From Bryobacterales bacterium (GTDB lineage Bacteria; Acidobacteriota; Terriglobia; Bryobacterales; Bryobacteraceae), in the NCBI GenBank assembly GCA_016789755.1, contig JAEUQG010000417.1:1-54728 (forward strand): 54,728 nt of DNA, written 5' to 3'. The notes under the pieces are model-generated. The model was not told where the DNA came from. It made no database searches and saw nothing but the letters and a program-made list of their open reading frames with translations. Position 1 is the first letter of the stretch, and every line of letters starts with the position of its first letter. A program made the translations under genes and the position numbers. This document shows, one piece after another, positions 43,116 through 50,625 of this stretch.

Positions 43116-43193
43116 TCACTAATTTGCCACTTAAGTAAAAAAACACAGACCCGGCAACTACACCTCAACGGACTGTGCGACGATTATAGAAGT

Positions 43194-43574
43194 ATGCAGG
43201 ACAGGCGTTTCCAACCTCGCATGCTTTGCGCGGACCTGGTAAACATCCAGTGGACCGATGAGACTGGTCGTTCGCACCGTACCATCGCCAATCTTGAAGA
43301 TATCTCCCTTTCCGGAGCGTGCTTGCAGTTGGATCATGCCATCCCACTCAACACCAAGCTGCGCATCAGCTACCCCAAGGGCCAGATGGAGGGCATCGTC
43401 CGATATTGCGTCTACCGCGAAATCGGGTATTTCATTGGGCTGCAGTTCCAGGAAGGCTCCGGTTGGTCGCGCAAAGCTTTCAAGCCGCAACATCTGTTCG
43501 ATCCGCGGCGGCTCACCGCTAAGCCACCCAAAGTCCGCCCGGCGCCACCCGTCCAACTCGGGTTGCCCAACTAG
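43194..43574 (+). CDS. PilZ-domain protein (predicted c-di-GMP receptor)
   Basis: 126 residues, nearly all PilZ. Both halves of the cyclic di-GMP binding signature are present: RxxxR as 'RRFQPR' (R5 and R9) and D/NxSxxG as 'DISLSG' (D36, S38, G41). The barrel continues with 'LRISYPKGQMEGIVRYCVYR' and 'YFIGLQFQE'. The C-terminal tail is Pro-rich. Stand-alone PilZ proteins pass c-di-GMP levels to motility, secretion or polysaccharide machinery. The only GGDEF protein in the window looks inactive, so the signal source must be elsewhere. The ribosome site is weak. Confidence 0.9.
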   Translation: MQDRRFQPRMLCADLVNIQWTDETGRSHRTIANLEDISLSGACLQLDHAIPLNTKLRISYPKGQMEGIVRYCVYREIGYFIGLQFQEGSGWSRKAFKPQHLFDPRRLTAKPPKVRPAPPVQLGLPN

Positions 43575-43639
43575 CCCTTCCCGCAATTGCCGCTCACAGC
43601 CGACGCCACTTTTTCCCCTGTTTCTTTTCTTGAGTTTGT

Positions 43640-43653
43640 GCGGAATGTTCCGC
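43640..43653. promoter_or_regulatory. 14-bp inverted repeat upstream of the 124-residue protein gene
   Basis: GCGGAA-TG-TTCCGC is perfectly symmetric and lies 43 bp before the ATG at 43697. A TTGAGT box (43629-43634) overlaps its left side. It suits an operator better than a terminator, because no T-run follows. Confidence 0.35.
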
Positions 43654-43696
43654 TGGGAGGGAATGCGGGCGTGGTATTTCCTAAGTGAGAAACGGC

Positions 43697-44071
43697 ATGT
43701 CTTCCCCTTTGACATTTCCCACCTTTTCCACGGCGCTGCTGTCAGGCGAGAGTCGTGAAGAACTTGAGGCTCTCCTTGAGGCGTATTTCACGGAGTATCA
43801 CCCGCGCACGGTGACGGAAGAGCGCGCCATCTCAGAGATGGTGGATGCGGAGTGGCGGCTGCGCCGATTGCGCAAGTCGCAATTCCACACCACCGATCTG
43901 TCGGCGCGAGAATTCCGAAAGTTTGAGGCCCATTTGATCCGGCTGTACGACCGTGCGCTACATAACCTTCTGCAAAGGAAAGGCGCCATGGCCGGAGATG
44001 AGCGGCGGGGCGTGCCAAGCACCCTAACGGCGGAGCAGAGCACCCTGGATATGCACAGCGCGCCGAACTGA
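43697..44071 (+). CDS. Conserved small protein, function unknown
   Basis: 124 residues from the ATG at 43697; GTG at 43685 is possible. Mostly helical: 'SREELEALLEAYFTEYHPRT', 'EERAISEMVDAEWRLRRLRK' and 'REFRKFEAHLIRLYDRALHN'. The 'LLSGES-E-L-P-T-EE---EM--A-WRLRR' spacing recalls a family of acidobacterial proteins, usually longer, with an N-terminal 'NALKHGL'-like segment; here that segment is missing, so this may be a shortened version. No signal peptide or membrane segment. It converges on the HEAT-repeat gene with a 2-bp gap. Confidence 0.65.
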   Translation: MSSPLTFPTFSTALLSGESREELEALLEAYFTEYHPRTVTEERAISEMVDAEWRLRRLRKSQFHTTDLSAREFRKFEAHLIRLYDRALHNLLQRKGAMAGDERRGVPSTLTAEQSTLDMHSAPN

Positions 44072-44073
44072 GG

Positions 44074-45087
44074 CTACTTCTTTTTGTTGAGATCGCGCGC
44101 CAATTGCAGCAGTTGCTGGCGGGCGCCTTGCTTCCACTTGTCGTGGATTTCGTCTTCGGACCATCCCACAAGGCGCCCCAAGAGGATGAACCCAGGCAAG
44201 GCGTGCCCGAGGCTCTTCCACTGAGCCATCTCCATCAACGCCGGCACCGCCCGGTCCTGCATGTGCTGCATCGTGTTCTGGTCGCGTTTCTCGGTAAGAT
44301 TCATCAGGGCGAGCGATGCTTTGTTGCGGTCTGTAAAGTGAGTGGAGTTAAGCATCTCGATGAACCAGGTTGGTGAGATTTTCAGTTCCGATTGCGGGTT
44401 CAATTGGGCAAAGACGGCCAACGCCGCAAGCCCGCGCATGGCGTTGTTGCGGACGGTCGAATCTGGGTCGCGCATCGCGTGTTGAAGATCGGCGGCAACC
44501 TGCTTTTTGTCGGCCCCGTACTGCAGAACAAAGGCCGCGATGCCGCGCTGCTGCTCGTCTTCGGAGTTGCGCAGTACATTTCGCAAGAGGTCCAGGTGGC
44601 GGCCGGCCATTTCGAGAAACCTGATCTGGCTCTTGCGGACTCCGGCATCTGCCATGAGCGAATGCCCCTGGGTCAGGTCTTCATCGGCCTTGCCGCTTTG
44701 TACGGCGACATTCAACGAGCCGATGAACTCCATCCACTCGTTCTCGATTTCTTCCGGAATGCGCAGTTCCTGCGAAGGCTGGGAATTGTACTCGAAGCGG
44801 GATTCGCTCCCCTTCTCTTCCACGCCGACATAGAGAATCGCCCGGCCACCTTCGCAGCAGACAGCTTCGATCGTGGCGCGAAGAATGCCCGGAACGAGTT
44901 CGATACGTCCCTCCGATTCCACCTTCGACGATGGTAGAGGATCGCCATCCAGGGCGCCGAGAGCCTTGACGATCTTATCGCGCGGGGTCTTCTTTGCGCC
45001 GAAGATCTCGATGACACCGATCTTGGGCTGAGCCGCCAGCATACCGGCGCCGAGGAGCGCGAGGAGAATCGTCTTATTTGCCTTCAT
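44074..45087 (-). CDS. Exported HEAT-like repeat protein
   Basis: 337 residues from the ATG at 45085-45087, with signal 'MKANKTILLALLGAGMLAAQ'. The N-terminal ~120 residues ('KIGVIEIFGAKKTPRDKIVK', 'RAILYVGVEEKG') resemble a POTRA-like small alpha/beta fold. The rest is helical with HEAT/PBS-lyase-type repeats ('QQRGIAAFVLQYGADKKQVA', 'DPDSTVRNNAMRGLAALAVF', 'DRNKASLALMNLTEKRD'). Probably a periplasmic interaction scaffold. Its start overlaps the D-aminoacylase stop by 14 bp, so the two are translationally linked. The ribosome site lies within the upstream coding sequence and is weak. Confidence 0.78.
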   Translation of the reverse strand: MKANKTILLALLGAGMLAAQPKIGVIEIFGAKKTPRDKIVKALGALDGDPLPSSKVESEGRIELVPGILRATIEAVCCEGGRAILYVGVEEKGSESRFEYNSQPSQELRIPEEIENEWMEFIGSLNVAVQSGKADEDLTQGHSLMADAGVRKSQIRFLEMAGRHLDLLRNVLRNSEDEQQRGIAAFVLQYGADKKQVAADLQHAMRDPDSTVRNNAMRGLAALAVFAQLNPQSELKISPTWFIEMLNSTHFTDRNKASLALMNLTEKRDQNTMQHMQDRAVPALMEMAQWKSLGHALPGFILLGRLVGWSEDEIHDKWKQGARQQLLQLARDLNKKK

Positions 45088-46642
45088 AACCCGGTCCATA
45101 AAGGAGACGTCCCGGGCGCTCTTCGGTTTCCTTCCCGTTGCGCATGGCAATCTTTCCGTTCACAAGCACGTCGCGCACGCCCACCGCCAGTTCGGCAGGC
45201 TTATCGAATGTGGCCTTATCTTCCACTTTGTTCGGATCGAGGATGACAAGGTCGGCCTTCATCCCGACGCGGATCAAGCCGCGGTCGTAGAGGCGTGTGC
45301 GCTGGGCGGGCAAGCCGCTCATCTTGCGGATGGCGTCTTCGAAGGGGATCACTTTACGCTCTCGCACGTAGCGGGCCAATACGCGGGCAAAAGTGCCGTA
45401 GCTGCGCGGGTGGGCCATCGTGAGCGAACCGTCGGAGGCGACCATCGTCCAAGGATACTTGAGGATCCGCTCGATGTCGTTCTCATGGATCCAATGGAAG
45501 ACAGCGCTGCATCCGCCCTTCAGTTGTATCTCCATGGCGAGTTCAGCGGCATTGTCCATGGTGGGTTGTTTGCCGCGCTCGGCAAGAATGGCGGAAAGGG
45601 ATTTGCGCTCCAGGGTCCTGTCAAAAGAGCAGTTGGTGAGCACAATGTTCTTTGGATCGCCGCCGCCTCGCTCGTTTTCGATGCGCCGTACGATCTCAGC
45701 CTTGATCCGGGAACGCTGCTCCGGGGCACTGAGGCGCTCCTTGAGAGCGGAGGCGCCGCCGCCGAAAGCCCACTGCGGCAACAGAGCGGCTCCCAGGCTG
45801 GTATGGGAGGCTGTATAGGGATACTGATCCACAGTGGCATCGACACCGCGTGAGCGCGCCTCATCGATCATGCGCAAGGTGTCGGAACTCTTGCCATAGT
45901 TGGCCTTGCCGCCGATCTTGTGATGGGTGATCTGAGTGGGTAGCCCGCCCTCCTCGCCGATACGAATCGTCTCACGAACAGAATCGAGAATGAAGTTGCC
46001 CTCGTCGCGGATGTGCGAAACGTGAAAGCCCCCATATTCGCCGACCACTTTGGCGATCTCGATCACCTCCTCCGTTTTGGCGAAATTGGCGGGGGTGTAG
46101 AAGAGACCGGTGGACAGGCCGATGGCTCCGTCGAGCATGGCTTGGCGGGTAATCGCTTTCATCTTATCGAGTTCAACGGGGCTGGGCGGCCGGTTTTCCA
46201 TGTTGAGCACCGCACGGCGGACCGATCCATGACCGACGCAGAGGGCCATGTTGACGCTCATTTTGAGGGCGTTGAGTTTGTCCATGGCAGGCTTGAGCGG
46301 GATGGGCGAAGAACCGTCAGGCGCCCCGATGAGAGTGGTAACGCCTTGATAGAGGAAGGCTTTTGCCGTTGGTTCCTGGAAGATATCGCGGTCGGAGTGA
46401 TTGTGAGTATCGATGAATCCGGGCGTGAGGGTGAATCCTCGCGCATCGATGCGGACTTTCGTGGCGTGACTGCCAAGCAGGCCTATGGCAGCGATGGAGT
46501 CACCGCGCACGCCGATGTCGGCGTAGAAGTACGGGTTGCCGGCGCCGTCAACGACGCGTGCCCCGGTGATGAGGACATCGAAAGGTTGTTGCTGAGCGAG
46601 CAGGGAGAAAGGCAGGAAAATCAGAGTGACCGCGAACCGCAT
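45074..46642 (-). CDS. N-acyl-D-amino-acid deacylase (D-aminoacylase) family amidohydrolase, exported
   Basis: 522 residues with signal 'MRFAVTLIFLPFSLLAQQ'. Amidohydrolase fold: the N-terminal beta domain is followed by the metal site 'GFIDTHNHSD' (H80, H82), 'GLSTGLFYTPANFA', 'GGFHVSHIRDEG' and 'LPTQITHHKIGG', with the late catalytic Asp region 'TMVASDGSLTMAHPRSYG'. D-aminoacylases normally bridge metal with a Cys in a 'GNCG' loop; here the loop reads 'IGAPDGSSPIP' (105-115), with no Cys. It would release D-amino acids from N-acyl forms, perhaps for wall recycling, but the missing ligand leaves substrate and mechanism open. GAGGAA sits immediately before the ATG. Confidence 0.88.
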   Translation of the reverse strand: MRFAVTLIFLPFSLLAQQQPFDVLITGARVVDGAGNPYFYADIGVRGDSIAAIGLLGSHATKVRIDARGFTLTPGFIDTHNHSDRDIFQEPTAKAFLYQGVTTLIGAPDGSSPIPLKPAMDKLNALKMSVNMALCVGHGSVRRAVLNMENRPPSPVELDKMKAITRQAMLDGAIGLSTGLFYTPANFAKTEEVIEIAKVVGEYGGFHVSHIRDEGNFILDSVRETIRIGEEGGLPTQITHHKIGGKANYGKSSDTLRMIDEARSRGVDATVDQYPYTASHTSLGAALLPQWAFGGGASALKERLSAPEQRSRIKAEIVRRIENERGGGDPKNIVLTNCSFDRTLERKSLSAILAERGKQPTMDNAAELAMEIQLKGGCSAVFHWIHENDIERILKYPWTMVASDGSLTMAHPRSYGTFARVLARYVRERKVIPFEDAIRKMSGLPAQRTRLYDRGLIRVGMKADLVILDPNKVEDKATFDKPAELAVGVRDVLVNGKIAMRNGKETEERPGRLLYGPGYEGK

Positions 46643-46742
46643 TTCCTCAGTCTATCGTTTCGGCCCTTTGGACCGCTTGCTGACCAGGCAAGCCGTGCTG
46701 AGGTGTGTACAGTTATGACACAGGGTGTGTCTGAGTTACCGC

Positions 46743-46853
46743 CTAGCGATCAGCCTTCGGTGAAGAAGACAACATAGCCAGGAACAATCCGACGATGAAA
46801 AATAAGGGAATTAAGTTAACTATCCACATAGCCCCCGAAATCTCCACATTCAT
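46743..46853 (-). CDS. 36-residue single-pass membrane protein
   Basis: ATG at 46851-46853, TAG at 46743-46745. The product opens 'MNVEISGAMWIVNLIPLFFI' and ends 'SSSPKADR'. A hydrophobic helix of about 20 residues (roughly 9-29) and a short charged tail are typical of small membrane peptides. The ribosome site GGAAAGGGAG lies about 9 nt upstream. It is co-oriented between the 172-residue secreted protein gene (80 bp upstream) and the D-aminoacylase gene (100 bp downstream). No family is recognised. Confidence 0.6.
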   Translation of the reverse strand: MNVEISGAMWIVNLIPLFFIVGLFLAMLSSSPKADR

Positions 46854-46932
46854 ATAGTGCAACTCCCTTTCCAAACGTTTCTCAACCCAAGTACGCAATC
46901 CCTTATCGCGCCGGATGTATTCCCCTGACGGG

Positions 46933-47451
46933 CTATCTGGGCATCAGATACCAACGGTCGCGATCCCAACCTCGCATGTGCCACGAAGCGTTGGACGGGC
47001 CCGGCGATGGCATCGTTACCTCTACCTCCACGTTCACGGGCTTTCCACCTGCCGTTGCCACCGTTTGCGATTGCGCAATGACGGGGGTCAATGCGGCTTG
47101 CGGTTGCCCAACAACGACCGATGCGGGAACGACGGCAGTGGACTGCTCTTTTCTCTCGTTGGCGACCATCGCCCGCACGATACGCTCTGTCAAACCCTGC
47201 TTGGCGAGCCAAGCCAACCCTTCAGCGCTGACATCGAACTGCGTCTCCTTGTGGAAGATCATGTCGATGATAAAGCCTTCGCTGTAGCCGGACCGAGCGA
47301 GCAGCGCTACACCTTGATTGGTGAGCACATTGCGTCCCAATCCGCTCAACGGGACAGCCGGCGCGGCGGCCGGCGGAGTTTGCGCTCCGGCTGAGACGGA
47401 CCCAACCAAACCGATTCCTAATGCCAAAGACCAACGAACGATTGCCTGCAT
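46933..47451 (-). CDS. Secreted protein of unknown function, 172 residues
   Basis: GAGGAGG lies 7 nt before the ATG, and a Sec signal (1-23, 'WSLALGIGLVGSVSAGA') opens the protein. After a Pro/Ala stretch, two helical repeats follow: 'LTNQGVALLARSGYSEGFII' and 'VSAEGLAWLAKQGLTERIVR', each 'G-A-LA-G-(S/L)---I'. A Val/Ala/Gln-rich linker leads to a C-terminal 'MRGWDRDRWYLMPR'. The repeated helix pair may be a small protein-binding module; no name is known to me. It diverges from the Ig/BACON-like gene. Confidence 0.75.
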   Translation of the reverse strand: MQAIVRWSLALGIGLVGSVSAGAQTPPAAAPAVPLSGLGRNVLTNQGVALLARSGYSEGFIIDMIFHKETQFDVSAEGLAWLAKQGLTERIVRAMVANERKEQSTAVVPASVVVGQPQAALTPVIAQSQTVATAGGKPVNVEVEVTMPSPGPSNASWHMRGWDRDRWYLMPR

Positions 47452-47528
47452 GGCGGCCTCCTCCTCGACATATCGGAAAAGACCGTCACACTATAACGCG
47501 CAAACGGCTAGCCGATGAGCATCATGGA

Positions 47529-48149
47529 ATGCAAATATTTCTCTTCTTTCTGGAGATTGCCACACTAGGGCTTCCCACCGCTATTGTCCATAAGCCTTAT
47601 CATCACGATCCGATTATCGCCCTAGGCCCATCGCGCTGCGGGTTGAATAGCCAGCAGTTCCGTGTAGTTCTGGGCGAACTTCCGCCGGGGATGCTCCTGC
47701 ATGCATCGGGGTATCTGAGCGGCACGCCGTCGCGGACGGGAAGTTTTCAGTTTCTGGTGCGGGTGGGCAATGATTGCGAACACGCAACTCGGCTGTTCGA
47801 GCTGAAAGTGGAGGGCGCGCCGATTCTGGTTCACGCCCCCGATTCGTTGGAGTTTGAGTACACCATTAATGGGCCGCTGCCGGAGCCGCAGACGGTGGTG
47901 GTTTCCTCCAGTTGGCCTGACATGCCGTACGGAATCGAGGCGGCAGGGGCAGACTGGCTAGATGCGCAGGCTTTGCGCGGCCGAACGCAGATTCCGGACG
48001 GCGGGCACGCCGGGGACCCTGTTACAATTCGCATCGAGCCCGGGAAGTTGAAGCCCGGTACGTACCGGACGGCGTTGCGGGTTTCTGCATGGCAGTCCGC
48101 AAATTCCCCACTCATTCCCGTGACCTTGAAAATTCACCCCCCGAAATGA
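47529..48149 (+). CDS. Ig/BACON-like domain protein, probably exported
   Basis: 206 residues. The ATG at 47529 opens a hydrophobic leader ('MQIFLFFLEIATLGLPTA'); the open frame upstream to 47421 overlaps the divergent gene and is not used. Residues about 35-100 match the putative-Ig (He_PIG) pattern 'LPPGMLLHASGYLSGTPSRT', followed by 'GSFQFLVRVGNDCEHATRLF'. Residues about 105-205 resemble a BACON-type beta sandwich ('LEFEYTINGPLPEPQTVVV', 'GADWLDAQAL', 'IRIEPGKLKPGTYRTALRVS'). Both folds are common in secreted carbohydrate-active proteins, but no enzyme domain is attached. The ribosome site is weak. Confidence 0.72.
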   Translation: MQIFLFFLEIATLGLPTAIVHKPYHHDPIIALGPSRCGLNSQQFRVVLGELPPGMLLHASGYLSGTPSRTGSFQFLVRVGNDCEHATRLFELKVEGAPILVHAPDSLEFEYTINGPLPEPQTVVVSSSWPDMPYGIEAAGADWLDAQALRGRTQIPDGGHAGDPVTIRIEPGKLKPGTYRTALRVSAWQSANSPLIPVTLKIHPPK

Positions 48150-48161
48150 CAAAAAGCGTTG

Positions 48162-48167
48162 TATACT
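48162..48167 (+). promoter_or_regulatory. Candidate -10 box of rpsT
   Basis: TATACT lies 19 bp before the rpsT ATG. The -35 is not convincing. Transcription would start near 48174, leaving a leader of about 12 nt with no Shine-Dalgarno site. Confidence 0.4.
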
Positions 48168-48185
48168 GGTTGATGGTGTTTCTCA

Positions 48186-48452
48186 ATGGCTAATACGTTT
48201 TCTGCACTGAAGCGCGTCCGGATGACTGAGCGCAAGACGGAAGTGAACCGCATGCGCAAGTCGCGGCTTCGCCACGCGATCCGCGCCATGCGCCGCCTCC
48301 TCGACAAGAAGGATGTCCAGGGCGCGTCGGCTCTCATGCCCAAGACTTTCTCGGTTGTCGACCGGGCCGCCAAGTGGGGCGTCATCAAAAAGAATACCGC
48401 CGCCCGCTATAAGTCCCGTCTGGCCCACCGCTTAGCGAAGGCCGCGGCCTAA
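48186..48452 (+). CDS. rpsT: 30S ribosomal protein S20
   Basis: 88 residues, the family length. '[20 protein letters not shown]' is the N-terminal basic region; '[18 protein letters not shown]' and '[20 protein letters not shown]' are the conserved rRNA-binding helices, ending '[11 protein letters not shown]'. It binds the 5' domain of 16S rRNA. It is monocistronic here, between the Ig/BACON-like gene and the convergent YfhO-like gene. No Shine-Dalgarno site precedes the ATG, so initiation probably relies on a short unstructured leader. Confidence 0.97.
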   Translation: MANTFSALKRVRMTERKTEVNRMRKSRLRHAIRAMRRLLDKKDVQGASALMPKTFSVVDRAAKWGVIKKNTAARYKSRLAHRLAKAAA

Positions 48453-48465
48453 GGCGCGATTCGCT

Positions 48466-50610
48466 TCACTGAACTTCCAATTGCCCCGTACTGCGAGGTG
48501 CAGGAACGGGGTAATTGTGTTTTCTCACACTCCACAGGAATATTCCGGCGAGTACCGTTAGACCTGCTCCCCAAGGCAGTGCAGGCGACGAATAGCGGAA
48601 ACTCACCACATGGCGGCCCGCAGGGATGAGGAGGCGCTGGAATGCCAATCCGTCCCGCTCAATGGGGGCATCTCGCCCATCGATTTCCGCGTGCCAACCC
48701 GGGGCATAGTTCTCCTTTAGAAGGAGCACCCCTCCGGGGGAATCCACTTCCACGATGCGGTGCTCCGGCGTCCAGCGCAGCGGCCGTGCCGTGCCGGCGG
48801 GAATTTCAACGATGGCGCTCGCCTGCCGGTATTCGAAGGCGTGGAAGAAACTGGTGGATGGCTCCATCAGGCGGTAGCGAGGGTCGGAGCGTAGCTTGGA
48901 GTACAGCGGATTCGATTGCGCCAGCAGGATATAGCGGATGCCCAGCCGGCGCAGCGATGCGTCGTGGAAGGGGTCGGGCCAGAATTCGCGGTCGGAGTGG
49001 AAAGGGGTGAAGCGCTCCACTTCGCGGCGATATTGGGCCGGGAGCAGCGGGTCCAGCCCCTGTGGCGTTGCCAGCAGGTAATGGCGCATGTCGTCGTGGA
49101 CGAGACTTTCGAGCAGCGCGATGCGATAGTGCCGGTTGTCGCGGAATTGCCGGTAGACAGCATCGTCGACACCCAGCATGCCAGGTCCGCCAGTGCGGGC
49201 GTCGGCGGCGAAAAAGCGGTCGATATCGTCCTGACTGGCGCTGAACCGGCGGTTCGTACCATAGACCTTGAACTCCGTGAAGACAAGGAGCACGAGGGCA
49301 GCCTGGACAACCGGTTTCCCGCTGGGAGCCGCCCGTAATAAGGCGAAGAAGATGAGCAGGGAGACCGAGGCTTCCAGTGCGCTGAGCCATCCGGCGCCGA
49401 AATCGCGCCCCCCCGGGATCCAGACATACCAAAGCCAGCCGCACCATACTCCGCAGAGGACAGGAATGACCTGCGTTCCAAAGGCTCGCGCCGGGCGGTC
49501 GAGCATATCTTCGATTGCAGCGGCGGTGAGCAGGGCGGAAGCAAGCGCCAAGCCAGCAAGAAAATTCCAATTGCGTACGATTTCGTTGAATCGGGGCAAC
49601 ACGTCGAGTAGCGCAGAGGTCCAGCCGAACGGATTGCGCATCATCCACAGGGAGAGCGCGGCGATGGCGGCGCCTGGTACGGCGACCTTCCATTTTCGCG
49701 TCGCCAACAACCACACGAGCGCAAACAGGCCGGGCGCACCGATGTATAAATACTGCTCTTCGCCGAGCCCCATGGGGACGGCTCTGCTCTGATCGAAGCG
49801 GTTAGGGAGGAAGAGATTGCTGAACAGGACCCAGGGCAATGGGTCGCCGAAGTAGCGGGCGGACACCTTCAGCCGCGAAGCTTCGAGCGTGGGGAGGATC
49901 TGCACGGCACACAGTGCCAGCGAGGCGACCAACCCAGCGAGCGTGTAGGGCACAAGCCAGCGCCGTCCATCCAGGCATAGCGCAAATGCCATGGCGCAAG
50001 CGGCCAGCACGGCCCACTCCGGAGGATACCCGGCGAGGAAGGAGAGCGCCGAGCCCAACAACAGCTTCCATAGCGGCCGGACGTGGCCGGCGCGAGAAGC
50101 TTCTTCGATTCCCCACAACGCCAGAGGAAACCAAGTGAAGGAATTGGTCGCGCCCAGGTGCTGGATATCGCCCATGGCGTAGCCACTGAAGGAGAAGCAG
50201 AGCGCGCAGACGAGTGCGGTTAGGACTCGGCTCCCTCGGTTGCGCTGCCAGAAATAGACCAACAGCATCGCAATCCAGAAGTGCATCACATCGACAAACT
50301 GAAGGGTGACGTAGGAAATCGCCTGACGCGGCCAAGTAAGGGCGAAGAGCAGCCAGTTCGGAGGATAGAACAGGGCGGCTTGCGGATTGCCGATGAAGCT
50401 GATGCCGCAGTAGATGCCCGCGTCCCACTGCGGAAAACGGCCCTCCCTCATGGACTGATAGGCATAGCTCAGCAAAGGCCAGTGGTAGCCCTCAATATCG
50501 GAAAAGAGGTGAACCCGCTTGAGCGGCCAGAGGTATTCGAGGAAGAACAGATACACCGCGGCGAAGGAGCCGGCTCCCACCCAAAGCTTCTCTTTGCGTG
50601 GGATGGGCAT
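48466..50610 (-). CDS. YfhO-like multi-pass membrane protein
   Basis: 714 residues. About 12 hydrophobic segments fill residues 10-470 ('VGAGSFAAVYLFFLEYLWPL', 'FWIAMLLVYFWQ', 'VLTALVCALCFSFSGYAMGD'); the early loop 'FSDIEGYHWPLLSYAYQSMR' followed by 'GRFPQWDAGIYCGISFIGNP' is the YfhO/GT-C-like signature with an acidic residue in the first external loop. The last ~200 residues are a soluble beta-rich domain ('SPGGVLLLKENYAPGWHAEI'). Bacillus YfhO acts in glycosylation of lipoteichoic acid; here the glycan is unknown. It begins 15 bp after the 2-oxoglutarate decarboxylase stop, suggesting shared transcription. Confidence 0.86.
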   Translation of the reverse strand: MPIPRKEKLWVGAGSFAAVYLFFLEYLWPLKRVHLFSDIEGYHWPLLSYAYQSMREGRFPQWDAGIYCGISFIGNPQAALFYPPNWLLFALTWPRQAISYVTLQFVDVMHFWIAMLLVYFWQRNRGSRVLTALVCALCFSFSGYAMGDIQHLGATNSFTWFPLALWGIEEASRAGHVRPLWKLLLGSALSFLAGYPPEWAVLAACAMAFALCLDGRRWLVPYTLAGLVASLALCAVQILPTLEASRLKVSARYFGDPLPWVLFSNLFLPNRFDQSRAVPMGLGEEQYLYIGAPGLFALVWLLATRKWKVAVPGAAIAALSLWMMRNPFGWTSALLDVLPRFNEIVRNWNFLAGLALASALLTAAAIEDMLDRPARAFGTQVIPVLCGVWCGWLWYVWIPGGRDFGAGWLSALEASVSLLIFFALLRAAPSGKPVVQAALVLLVFTEFKVYGTNRRFSASQDDIDRFFAADARTGGPGMLGVDDAVYRQFRDNRHYRIALLESLVHDDMRHYLLATPQGLDPLLPAQYRREVERFTPFHSDREFWPDPFHDASLRRLGIRYILLAQSNPLYSKLRSDPRYRLMEPSTSFFHAFEYRQASAIVEIPAGTARPLRWTPEHRIVEVDSPGGVLLLKENYAPGWHAEIDGRDAPIERDGLAFQRLLIPAGRHVVSFRYSSPALPWGAGLTVLAGIFLWSVRKHNYPVPAPRSTGQLEVQ
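48479..48523 (+). terminator. rpsT terminator hidden in the 3' end of the convergent gene
   Basis: An 11-bp stem, AATTGCCCCGT (48479-48489) with ACGGGGTAATT (48506-48516, one G-T pair), contains an inner CTGC/GCAG stem (48491-48494/48500-48503) and is followed by GTGTTTTC. It lies 27 bp after rpsT but inside the last codons of the leftward YfhO-like gene, so one sequence serves both. Confidence 0.65.
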
Positions 50611-50625
50611 CTTACACCGGGGGGC

